The translations under genes and the position numbers were made by a program. Below the pieces are notes generated by a model, which was given only the letters and a program-made list of their open reading frames with translations, did no database searches and had not been told where the DNA came from. This document shows positions 57,200 to 64,000 of a DNA stretch of 64,000 nucleotides, in pieces. Origin of the DNA: Ruegeria meonggei (GTDB lineage: Bacteria > Pseudomonadota > Alphaproteobacteria > Rhodobacterales > Rhodobacteraceae); contig NZ_FWFP01000006.1 in the NCBI RefSeq assembly GCF_900172215.1, forward strand, positions 124,001 through 188,000. The letters are read 5' to 3'. Within the stretch, counting starts at the first letter, position 1. Each line of letters begins with the position of its first letter.

Positions 57200-57858
57200 G
57201 CCTGCTCCAATAGCTTTTGCGCCCGCGCCAGATCGTCAGGGGTGTTGACGTTGAAGAACGGATCGAAGGGATCGGCCGGGAACAGCGCCTCGCGCCCGTC
57301 ATGTCTGTCGGTCCAAAGCACAACCTTGCGCAGCCCGTCATTCAATGCCGCCCGCAAATCATCGCGCAGCGCCACCGGCCAGAGGCCAAAGGTCGGGTGC
57401 CGGTTGACCCGCTTACCGCCGCCGGATTTCAGCGCCTCTTCCCCGGTGCGCGGCGTGGTGGCCAGAACCAGCGGATGAGTCTGCCCCCTTGCAGTATCGA
57501 CCAGTCGCGCCACCAAATCGCGGGGGAAAAACGGCGTGTCCGCAGCGGCGGTGACGATGCTATCAGCCCCCAGCGTGGCCGCCCAATCGAGCCCTGCCAG
57601 CACACCCGCCAAAGGACCGGCAAAGCCTTCGATCGTGTCGGGTAAGATAGGCAGGTCCAGATCGGCGAACCGTTCCGGGGCACCATTGGCGTTCAACGCA
57701 AGCCCGCTCACCTGAGGCGACAGCCGGTCGATCACATGGGTCAACAAGCTTTGCCCGCCAAGCTGCAACAGCCCTTTGTCGCCTCCACCCATCCGGGTGG
57801 CGAGACCGCCTGCAAGGATGACACCGAGAGGATTATTCATTCCTGCACCAATTTGCAT
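57196..57858 (-). CDS. mobA: Molybdenum cofactor guanylyltransferase MobA
   Basis: 220 residues: nucleotidyltransferase motif VILAGGLATRMGGGDKGLLQL, LPILPDTIEGFAGPLAGVLA, and ADTPFFPRDLV. Attaches GMP to Mo-molybdopterin for enzymes such as formate dehydrogenase. The longer start at 57858 (MQIGAGMNNPLG) is tentative; MNNPLG at 57840 is equally good. Confidence 0.93.
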   Translation of the reverse strand: MQIGAGMNNPLGVILAGGLATRMGGGDKGLLQLGGQSLLTHVIDRLSPQVSGLALNANGAPERFADLDLPILPDTIEGFAGPLAGVLAGLDWAATLGADSIVTAAADTPFFPRDLVARLVDTARGQTHPLVLATTPRTGEEALKSGGGKRVNRHPTFGLWPVALRDDLRAALNDGLRKVVLWTDRHDGREALFPADPFDPFFNVNTPDDLARAQKLLEQA

Positions 57859-57899
57859 TCACCTAATTGATCATTAGTTCGCAACTTTGTAGATCGAAC

Positions 57900-58853
57900 T
57901 CAGTTCAATTGGAACGCAGTTGGGTACAGATGGTGCAGGACAAACAGCCACAGGATCAACGTTCCCACTGATAGGAATGACGTCGCTGATACAATGTGCG
58001 CCGCAAGCTTTGGCTCTTGATTGTAGTGTTTAGCAAGTAGAAACACGTTTTTTGCGGTTGGCACAGCAGAAGAAATAGTTGCGGCGATAGTCCAAAGCGG
58101 GTCCAGCCCGATTAGATGCGCCGCCAGCAACACAAGCCCGGGCGCGAGAACAAGTTTTACTAAGGTCAAAAACAGGATCAGCGGGCCTGTCTGGACAATC
58201 GTTCGCACACTGGTAGTGAATCCGATCGCAAAGAGTGCGACAGCAGCCAGAGCCTGACTAAGTAACTCTAGGTAGTCCGAAACCGAGTCCGAAAAGCCGA
58301 TCCCGGTAAAGGAATACGTAACACCTAACAAGGTTGCCGCAATAATCGGGTTCTTCAAAACATTCAGCAGCATCTTGTATATTGGTGTAGTTTTGCCTGC
58401 TTTTTGCCCAGCTGAACTTTCGAGAACCGTAGTCATGACCAAAAGCAAGATAGCAACTACAAGGTTGGCCAGCACAGCTGGTAAAGCGCCCTTGGACCCA
58501 AATATCGCGTGAAGTATCGGCAAGGCGACCAGGGCCGTATTCGATGCAACACCCGCGAACGCCGCAACTGTTGCAGAGCCCACGTCAAAGTTCACCACGG
58601 CCTTTAGGCAAAAAAACATAACGGCGAACAAAACCAACAGAGTTCCGCCATAAGAAATGTAAAAACCGTAGTTAAGCAGGTTTTCAAATTTCTCCTGACC
58701 TATCAGATAGAACATAATAGCCGGAATCAGGACATAAACCGCAAACTGCACTAGCGCGTCTGATGTGTCTTCCGTCAGGAGTTTCGTCCACGAAAACACA
58801 TACCCTGTAAGTATTACCGCAAATACTGGTGCGATTAGGTTGATCAGCTCCAT
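57900..58853 (-). CDS. AEC (auxin efflux carrier) family transporter
   Basis: 317 residues, ten predicted helices in the two-halves AEC layout: APVFAVILTGYVFSWTKLL at the start, ASNTALVALPILHAIFG, and a second half with AVPTAKNVFLLAKHYN (conserved Asn). Bacterial members move malonate, malate or other small anions; substrate unknown. Clearly more AT-rich than mobA and fdhD, which it separates. TGACGTACGTCA lies 10-21 bases upstream of the ATG. Confidence 0.85.
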   Translation of the reverse strand: MELINLIAPVFAVILTGYVFSWTKLLTEDTSDALVQFAVYVLIPAIMFYLIGQEKFENLLNYGFYISYGGTLLVLFAVMFFCLKAVVNFDVGSATVAAFAGVASNTALVALPILHAIFGSKGALPAVLANLVVAILLLVMTTVLESSAGQKAGKTTPIYKMLLNVLKNPIIAATLLGVTYSFTGIGFSDSVSDYLELLSQALAAVALFAIGFTTSVRTIVQTGPLILFLTLVKLVLAPGLVLLAAHLIGLDPLWTIAATISSAVPTAKNVFLLAKHYNQEPKLAAHIVSATSFLSVGTLILWLFVLHHLYPTAFQLN

Positions 58854-58862
58854 AGCGTTTTC

Positions 58863-58874
58863 TGACGTACGTCA
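58863..58874. promoter_or_regulatory. 12-bp palindrome before the AEC transporter
   Basis: TGACGTACGTCA, perfectly self-complementary, ten bases upstream of the start codon at 58853. Possible repressor site; only one copy seen. Confidence 0.35.
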
Positions 58875-58956
58875 TCCCCAGATTATTTGCCTCATTCTAG
58901 GACACATGCTTCGGAATTCGCAGGGTTTTCTCAGAATGACCTGGCTACCACCCAAT

Positions 58957-59898
58957 TTAGGACTGAGTGCTTTTTCTTTTGTGTTTTTTGTCTTCGCTTG
59001 CCACACTCGCCGGGTCCACGTCGCGCAGCAGGCGGTCCTCTCCCGCAAGGCACACAAACCGCTGGCCACGCATGCGGCCAATCAGGGTCAGGCCAACCTC
59101 GCGGGCGATCTCGACGCCCCAGGCAGTGAAGCCGGATCGGGATGCCAACACCGGGATGCCCATCATCGCCGTCTTGATCACCATCTCGGATGTCAGGCGG
59201 CCGGTGGTATATAGGATTTTGTCCTCCGCTCCCGCGCGTTCGGACAGCATCCAACCGGCGATCTTGTCGACGGCGTTGTGGCGGCCCACGTCCTCCATAT
59301 AGACCAGAGGGCGGTTTTCGCGGCACAGCACCGTGCCGTGGATCGCGCCAGCCTCAAGGTACAACGACGGGGTGCGGTTGATTTTGGCAGCCAGCTCATA
59401 CAGCCAAGAGGTACGCACCGTGACCTGTGGCAGGCGCACGTCCTCAAGCCCCTCCATCATGTCACCGAACACGGTGCCCACGGCGCAGCCACTGGTGCGG
59501 GTCTTTTTCTTGAGCTTGTCCTCATAGGATGTCTCGCGATCGGTACGGACCACAACAGTTTCCAGATCATCGTCGTAATCGACGCGGGTGATCTCGTCGT
59601 CGTCCAACAGCATGCCCTGATTGCGCAGAAAGCCCAACGCCAGATATTCCGGGTAATCACCGATGGTCATCGCAGTTACGATTTCCTGCGCGTTAAGGAA
59701 AATCGTCAGAGGCCGTTCTTCGACCACCGAGATATGGCTGACCGCGCCGTTCTGGTCCACGCCATCGACCGCACGGGTCAGCCGTGCCGCACCGGGGTCG
59801 GGGGCGATGAGGTAGTCCGTGACATCCAGTTCCGTGGCCAATTGCAACCCTTTCCCAAGATCGCTACTGCTGCTGGCAACACCATAGGAATTTGCCAT
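58957..59898 (-). CDS. fdhD: Formate dehydrogenase accessory sulfurtransferase FdhD
   Basis: Transfers sulfur to the molybdenum cofactor of formate dehydrogenase. About 313 residues if started at ATG 59898; the recognisable family part begins near RLTRAVDGVDQ, about 45 codons later, so a downstream start is possible. Seen: EERPLTIFLNAQEIVTAMTI, SGCAVGTVFGDMMEG (one Cys where E. coli has C-x-x-C), EAGAIHGTVLCRENRPLVYM, EDVGRHNAVDKIAG, and SRSGFTAWGVEIA. Divergent from azlC. Confidence 0.92.
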   Translation of the reverse strand: MANSYGVASSSSDLGKGLQLATELDVTDYLIAPDPGAARLTRAVDGVDQNGAVSHISVVEERPLTIFLNAQEIVTAMTIGDYPEYLALGFLRNQGMLLDDDEITRVDYDDDLETVVVRTDRETSYEDKLKKKTRTSGCAVGTVFGDMMEGLEDVRLPQVTVRTSWLYELAAKINRTPSLYLEAGAIHGTVLCRENRPLVYMEDVGRHNAVDKIAGWMLSERAGAEDKILYTTGRLTSEMVIKTAMMGIPVLASRSGFTAWGVEIAREVGLTLIGRMRGQRFVCLAGEDRLLRDVDPASVASEDKKHKRKSTQS

Positions 59899-60607
59899 GG
59901 CAGACACCACATCCAAGTCATACTTCTGGAAGGGTTTTCGCGACGGATCCCCTTTCATCTTTGTGGCGATCCCTTTTGGCACCTTGTTCGGCGTTTTCGC
60001 GACCGAGGCCGGACTGGACATCGTCCAGACCATCGCCTTTTCCGCAACTGTCTTTGCGGGGGCCGCACAATTCACCGCGCTACAGCTGCTGCAGGACAAC
60101 ACGCCCACTGCGATTGTGCTGGCTTCGGCACTGGCGGTGAACCTGCGGGTGGCAATGTATTCAGCCTCACTGACACCGTTTCTGGGCGCCGCGCCGATGT
60201 GGCAAAGAGCCTTTGCCGCCTATCTGACGGTGGATCAGTCTTATGCCTGTTCGATCATGCAGTTCGAAAAAGAACCCAAGATGACCGTGCCGCAGCGCAT
60301 GGCCTATTTCTTTGGTTCAGTCACACCGATCACGCCCCTGTGGATATTGGCGACCTACCTGGGGGCGGTGCTGGGTGCGCAAATTCCTGAAAGCTGGGCA
60401 CTGGATTTTGCCCTGCCGATTACATTCCTGGCGATGATCGGCCCGATGATGCGCACAATGGCGCATGTGGTTGCGGCACTTGTCGCCATCATCGTTGCCC
60501 TTCTGACCGTTGCTGTGCCGTTTAATCTGGGCCTGCTGATCGCCGGTGCCGCCGGCATGATCGCCGGCGCTCAGGCCGAGCTGATGATGGAGCGGAGAAA
60601 GACATGA
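59897..60607 (+). CDS. azlC: AzlC family branched-chain amino-acid exporter large subunit
   Basis: 236 residues, about seven helices: KGFRDGSPFIFVAIPFGTLF, FAGAAQFTALQLLQ, NLRVAMYSASLTPFLG, the AzlC pattern. Pairs with AzlD (four-base overlap) for export of branched-chain amino acids or analogues. AGGA seven bases upstream supports the ATG at 59897, which lies inside CCATGG together with the possible fdhD start on the other strand. Confidence 0.92.
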   Translation: MADTTSKSYFWKGFRDGSPFIFVAIPFGTLFGVFATEAGLDIVQTIAFSATVFAGAAQFTALQLLQDNTPTAIVLASALAVNLRVAMYSASLTPFLGAAPMWQRAFAAYLTVDQSYACSIMQFEKEPKMTVPQRMAYFFGSVTPITPLWILATYLGAVLGAQIPESWALDFALPITFLAMIGPMMRTMAHVVAALVAIIVALLTVAVPFNLGLLIAGAAGMIAGAQAELMMERRKT

Positions 60608-60936
60608 GCAAGATCGACCCGACCACCATGTGGATCGTTATTATCGGGCTGGCCATCGGCAGCTTTGCCCTGCGCTTTGTCTTTATCGGCTTTGTCGGGG
60701 ATCGTCCGATGCCGCCCTGGCTGCTGCGGCATCTGCGTTATACGGCCGTGGCGATCGTCCCGGCCCTGATTGCGCCGCTGGTGGTCTGGCCAACTGCAAC
60801 TGACGGTCAGCCGGACCTGCCACGCATGGCCGCGGCCGCTGTTGCACTGGCAGTCGGGGTCATCACCAAGAACGTGATTGCGGCCATTTTCACGGGCGCT
60901 GCAACACTGTACGGGCTGCTATACCTATTGGGATAA
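60604..60936 (+). CDS. azlD: AzlD family exporter small subunit
   Basis: 110 residues, four helices, with GDRPMPPWLLRHLRYTAVAI, the AzlD signature (R-x-x-P-x-W-L-x-R). Coupled to azlC. The last 12 bases overlap the end of the convergent lipoprotein gene. Confidence 0.9.
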   Translation: MSKIDPTTMWIVIIGLAIGSFALRFVFIGFVGDRPMPPWLLRHLRYTAVAIVPALIAPLVVWPTATDGQPDLPRMAAAAVALAVGVITKNVIAAIFTGAATLYGLLYLLG

Positions 60937-61557
60937 GGTCGCGTCCTGCTGATTCAGGCGGGCGTTGCTGGCGGCCAGACCTTTTTGCAGGTCGGCATCA
61001 TCGTTTTCGCGGTACTCAGTGGTGACAACGCCTGGTAGCTGGCCGAACTGCTCGGACAGTTTAACCGGGTAGAAGGTCACATCAATTTGCTCGAACCCCG
61101 GCACCTGTTGCAACAGCTTGGCTGTCGAGTTGGCACAATACGCCCCCGGAACCGGCCCCATCTGCTTGGCCAGCTGCAGGGCGATTTCGGCCTGTTGCGG
61201 GCTGACTTCGATTGTCTGGATACGCGCATAATGTGTCTCGCGCGCATGGCTGCTGCGATAGGCGCGCTCGACATTGGGGGTGATGCCATACAGCACATCA
61301 TCCTTGATCGGCACCACATCTGCCCGGAACGACCCAGCAGGGTCAAAGATCACTCTTTCACTGCCGCCAATCATCAGCGAGGTATGCGCCCCCGAGCCGG
61401 TCCGGGTGCTGATCATGGTATACAGCGTCAGCGTAGATGGTCCCGGATCGCGATAGGACCGGGTCACGATTTCAGACTGATCCGCCTGTGGTCGCTGCGA
61501 ACCTGTGCAGCCTGCGACAGTTGCTGCCAGCAGGCAGGCAATCAAAATCCTGATCAC
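60925..61557 (-). CDS. Lipoprotein with possible permuted papain-like fold
   Basis: 210 residues; lipobox VAGC with Cys 17. The soluble part has SGAHTSLMI (His 58), FDPAGSF, then later GAYCANSTAKLLQ (Cys 141). His before Cys, each in a suitable helix/strand context, is the order of circularly permuted NlpC/P60 proteins (YaeF/YiiX-like); this is inference from pattern only. No operon partner; convergent with azlD. Confidence 0.7.
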   Translation of the reverse strand: MIRILIACLLAATVAGCTGSQRPQADQSEIVTRSYRDPGPSTLTLYTMISTRTGSGAHTSLMIGGSERVIFDPAGSFRADVVPIKDDVLYGITPNVERAYRSSHARETHYARIQTIEVSPQQAEIALQLAKQMGPVPGAYCANSTAKLLQQVPGFEQIDVTFYPVKLSEQFGQLPGVVTTEYRENDDADLQKGLAASNARLNQQDATLSQ

Positions 61558-61575
61558 GGCAGACCCCGTTCTGGA

Positions 61576-61710
61576 TTAAGCGGCGAAAACCGCCAGGAAC
61601 AGGCAAAAAAAGGCGATTGCAACCACACACCAGGTGGTGGCCTTTACGAAACCGTTGAAGGTTTTTGTTTGGACGTCAATGTCCATGTCGCCGTGCTTAT
61701 GTTCAGCCAT
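61576..61710 (-). CDS. aa3-type cytochrome c oxidase subunit IV
   Basis: 44 residues from ATG 61710: MAEHKHGDMDIDVQTKTFNG, then FVKATTWCVVAIAFFCLFLA and VFAA. The D-x-x-x-x-x-x-T-F-x-G-F-x-K segment before one helix is the signature of the tiny fourth subunit of alphaproteobacterial aa3 oxidase, first seen in Paracoccus. No other oxidase genes nearby, which is common for this subunit. Confidence 0.9.
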   Translation of the reverse strand: MAEHKHGDMDIDVQTKTFNGFVKATTWCVVAIAFFCLFLAVFAA

Positions 61711-61778
61711 GACTGTCAGAATCCTAATTCCCGTGTTTGAGATGTTGGATAATCGAAAACAAACGGCCTGTCACCACG

Positions 61779-62339
61779 TCATTCGCGCGCAGGGGCCAGC
61801 GGCTGCAACATCGAGCAGTTCGGATAGCCAAACCCCCAGCGCCAGGGCAGACCGGAACAGGGGGCACCTCCAAGACGCACCGCCGCAAACATAGCCTCAG
61901 CCGTGATGGAATGCGCCGAACGGATCTGATCGGGCGTCATGTCATACCGGTCGGCGTATTCTTCGGCATGCGTTTCGCCGTGCTGCATGACACAAGCGCG
62001 CAAGGTATCATCCGCAGACAGGCGCGCGTCATAGCTGGCCTCGGCCTGCGCTGCACCGCCGGCGTTGTGATAGGCGCGGTCATGGATAACGCAGCAGCCC
62101 TCCCACGGGGGATGGGCATCATAGAGCGCTCGGAATTTTGGGAAGGTCCTGGCTACAAAACGCCAGCTGGAAGACAGACCACCTGAACACCCGTCCGTTT
62201 CGAAAGGGATCAACCCGGCATCCCCCTGCTGTGCGAACAGGGCGCGATGGGCGGGCAACTCGATCCCGCGCAGAAAGTCCTGTGCGGTGGCCGGGGTGGC
62301 CAGCAGTGCCAGAGCGAGGATCAGCTCAGGGGCTTTCAT
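61779..62339 (-). CDS. Secreted phospholipase A2-like protein
   Basis: 186 residues from ATG 62339. Signal peptide about 1-19 (cleavage ATA-QD). Key segment: FETDGCSGG (49-54) then GCCVIHDRAYH (81-91); CC-x-x-H-D-x-x-Y is the active-site helix of phospholipase A2 folds (His-Asp pair), and the DGCSGG Cys may be its disulfide partner. Further Cys (RACVMQ, APCSGL, PNCSML) fit more disulfides. Start overlaps the GDPD gene end by 14 bases. Enzymatic activity is inferred, not shown. Confidence 0.7.
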   Translation of the reverse strand: MKAPELILALALLATPATAQDFLRGIELPAHRALFAQQGDAGLIPFETDGCSGGLSSSWRFVARTFPKFRALYDAHPPWEGCCVIHDRAYHNAGGAAQAEASYDARLSADDTLRACVMQHGETHAEEYADRYDMTPDQIRSAHSITAEAMFAAVRLGGAPCSGLPWRWGFGYPNCSMLQPLAPARE

Positions 62340-64000
62340 CGCGCATCGCCTGTGTGTCGATCGACATGCCAAAGGTGGTCGCCAGCCACAGCAACAATCG
62401 TTCCGCCGGGCCCATTTCGGCGCGCACCCGCAGCACTTCGTTGGCCTTTGCCGGGCGGTCGGTGATCAACCCGTCCACCCCCATCGACGCCATCGCCGAC
62501 ATTTGCAGCGGATCATTCACCGTCCAGACATAGATATCCTTGCCCGCTGCCTGAACCGAACGCACCAGCCCCGGCGTCGCCATTGCCGCGTTGACGGCGA
62601 TAAAGTCGCCTTCCAGCCCGGACAGGTCACCCACCGCCGTTGCGGCAAGAACCCCGGCGCGCCAATCGGGACGCAGCGTTTTCATCTTTTGCACCGCCGG
62701 GTATTTCAGCGACATGGTGGCGATGTCGTCCTGCATGCCGAACTCTTCAACCAGCGCGATCACGCGGTTCTCCAGATCTACGTCATGGCCATAGTATTTC
62801 AACTCGATGATGACCTTGGCCTTGCCCTTGGCCGCCGCCAACACGTCGCGCAGTGTCGGGGTGCGTTCGTCACCATATTCAGGACCGTACCAGCTGCCGA
62901 TATCAATCCCGGCTACGTCTTCCATGGTGGCGTCCCAGACCTTGAGGTTCACACCCGCCAATTTCATGAAGTCGCTGTCATGGGCGACAATCACCACGTC
63001 ATCAGCCGTTTCCTGTACGTCGATTTCGACCCAGTCGGCTCCGTCTTCGATGGCCTTAAGCACTGACGCCATGGTGTTTTCCGGACGCAGCGCAGCGGCC
63101 CCTCGGTGACCTATGACCTCGGCCCGGTCCGGCGCCTGTACCCGCTCCAGCAAGGTTTGCCCGAACCACAAACCAACCAGCACAGCCACGGCAGCAGCGC
63201 TTACGACGGCGAAAACCGGTATGCGGAGACTACGCGGTTCGGGATGCGGTGGCTCTTCGGTCCTGATCTCAAAGAAACCATCCAGCACCACCGCTAGCGC
63301 GCCCAGCGCCGTGGCGGCCAGTACCAACCCGGCCAGAGACCACACTGCCGCAACCAACAGGCTGTAGGTCAATGCCAGACGCAAGTGACTGGCACCCTGA
63401 AGCGGCACCATCGCAAACAATAGCCCCGCAACCCACGCGATCAGGGCGGCGATGACAAAACGCACCCCCAGCCAGAGCGCCAGTTCGATCTTGAGGCGTC
63501 CGCGTTTGCCCTCCATCCGGCTGGTGCTGATACCAAACGCATGCGCCGGGTGAACCGTTTCGAACAACACCAGATGCAGAGACAGCGCCCAGGCTGACAA
63601 CCGTCGGATAAGCACCCAGGCCATGGCCAGGCCTATCGCTCCGATCAGCACAACGGCGATCCAGAAAGATGGCGGATGGAAGGTCAGGTAATAGTTGATG
63701 TCATATTCGGTCAGGCACCACCACGCGATCAGCGCTGCGACCGCCGCAAACGGCAGGATCAGCAGCAGAACCCGCAACACAAAGCGCACCGCAAAGCCAA
63801 ACAGCGCAGGCAAGCGCGACAGGATCAGGCCAATCGCCGAACTGCCCGCGCGCCACGGATCGGGTTCCCCCATCCGCAATGATCCGGCCATGACCGAAAA
63901 GACAAACACCTCGGCCAGCAGAAACAAGCTGAGCACGGCAATGGCTGCGACAAAACCTGCGGGCGACAGAATAAAGGCTGCGATGGCCTGATCCGTCAGT
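62326..64000 (-). CDS. Membrane-bound glycerophosphodiester phosphodiesterase, N-terminus beyond right edge
   Basis: The frame is open at base 64000, giving at least 557 residues. N-terminal membrane domain of about six to seven helices (GDPD-associated membrane region), then a soluble GDPD domain: VIGHRGAAALRPENTMASVL (catalytic His-Arg and Glu), DWVEIDVQETADDVVIVAHD (Glu, Asp, His), VDGLITDRPAKANEVL. Splits glycerophosphodiesters into glycerol-3-phosphate and alcohol. Translationally overlapping with the phospholipase-A2-like gene, so the two may act in sequence on membrane lipids. Confidence 0.9.
   Translation of the reverse strand, partial: LTDQAIAAFILSPAGFVAAIAVLSLFLLAEVFVFSVMAGSLRMGEPDPWRAGSSAIGLILSRLPALFGFAVRFVLRVLLLILPFAAVAALIAWWCLTEYDINYYLTFHPPSFWIAVVLIGAIGLAMAWVLIRRLSAWALSLHLVLFETVHPAHAFGISTSRMEGKRGRLKIELALWLGVRFVIAALIAWVAGLLFAMVPLQGASHLRLALTYSLLVAAVWSLAGLVLAATALGALAVVLDGFFEIRTEEPPHPEPRSLRIPVFAVVSAAAVAVLVGLWFGQTLLERVQAPDRAEVIGHRGAAALRPENTMASVLKAIEDGADWVEIDVQETADDVVIVAHDSDFMKLAGVNLKVWDATMEDVAGIDIGSWYGPEYGDERTPTLRDVLAAAKGKAKVIIELKYYGHDVDLENRVIALVEEFGMQDDIATMSLKYPAVQKMKTLRPDWRAGVLAATAVGDLSGLEGDFIAVNAAMATPGLVRSVQAAGKDIYVWTVNDPLQMSAMASMGVDGLITDRPAKANEVLRVRAEMGPAERLLLWLATTFGMSIDTQAMRDESP

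Overview
The window is chromosomal DNA from an alphaproteobacterium of the Rhodobacteraceae/Roseobacter group, possibly a Ruegeria-like genus (the genus is inference). Evidence: the TCA-cycle genes sdhCDAB, mdh, sucCDAB and lpd sit beside ethylmalonyl-CoA-pathway genes (ecm, mch, mcl2) in the arrangement I remember from Rhodobacter sphaeroides; family-typical genes are present (TIGR02302, DUF1194, aa3-oxidase subunit IV, HvrA/H-NS-like protein); GC is moderately high; operons are dense with ATGA/TGATG start-stop overlaps. No rRNA, tRNA, CRISPR array, IS element or prophage was seen. REGION 1-4.0 kb: start of a membrane acyltransferase (cut by the left edge), ecm, an H-NS-like regulator, deoD and two small proteins. 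REGION 4.0-25.8 kb, central carbon cluster: sdhB and sdhA-sdhD-sdhC lie on the minus strand but are separated by a plus-strand glycosyltransferase/FkbM-methyltransferase pair; then mch, mcl2, mdh and the sucC-sucD-sucA-sucB-lpd run. The suc run is itself interrupted by a lipoprotein gene, a REP-like inverted repeat and two small membrane-protein genes. The sdh and suc promoter regions each carry the same 33-bp double palindrome (TTGTGATCAC, 13 bases, GTGATCACAA) at nearly the same distance from the first gene, which points to a shared regulator. REGION 25.8-31 kb: a membrane hydroxylase-family protein, a TetR repressor divergent from a flavodoxin-fold oxidoreductase with three copies of TGACCNNGGTCA between them, and ftsE-ftsX-plsC plus a PPOX-fold protein. 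REGION 31-38.3 kb: a zinc-ribbon membrane protein, then argH, two tiny lipoproteins, lysA and a TIGR02302 protein on one strand, and a divergent TlpA-type thioredoxin. REGION 38.4-47.5 kb: small secreted and membrane proteins, a second hydroxylase-family protein, an EAL-domain protein, phaA and phaB each with a clear terminator, a LysR regulator with a DMT exporter, and a tRNA-methyltransferase-like gene. REGION 47.5-57.9 kb: polyprenyl diphosphate synthase, ispE, a TPR protein, ETF-ubiquinone oxidoreductase, soxR with a recognisable SoxR-type operator in front of a glyoxalase-fold gene, greA, and moeA-mobB-mobA. REGION 57.9-64 kb: an AEC transporter between mobA and fdhD, azlCD, a lipoprotein with a possible circularly permuted papain-like fold, cytochrome aa3 subunit IV, and a secreted phospholipase-A2-like protein overlapping a membrane-bound glycerophosphodiesterase that runs off the right edge. 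HOW IT FITS TOGETHER: phaA/phaB make 3-hydroxybutyryl-CoA from acetyl-CoA, which can go to PHB or into the ethylmalonyl-CoA pathway (Ecm, Mch, Mcl2 here; Ccr, Mcd and Mcl1 not in the window). The products malate and succinyl-CoA enter the TCA enzymes encoded alongside, and ETF-QO can take electrons from acyl-CoA dehydrogenases including methylsuccinyl-CoA dehydrogenase. Functions are assigned from motifs and remembered family features; no database search was run.
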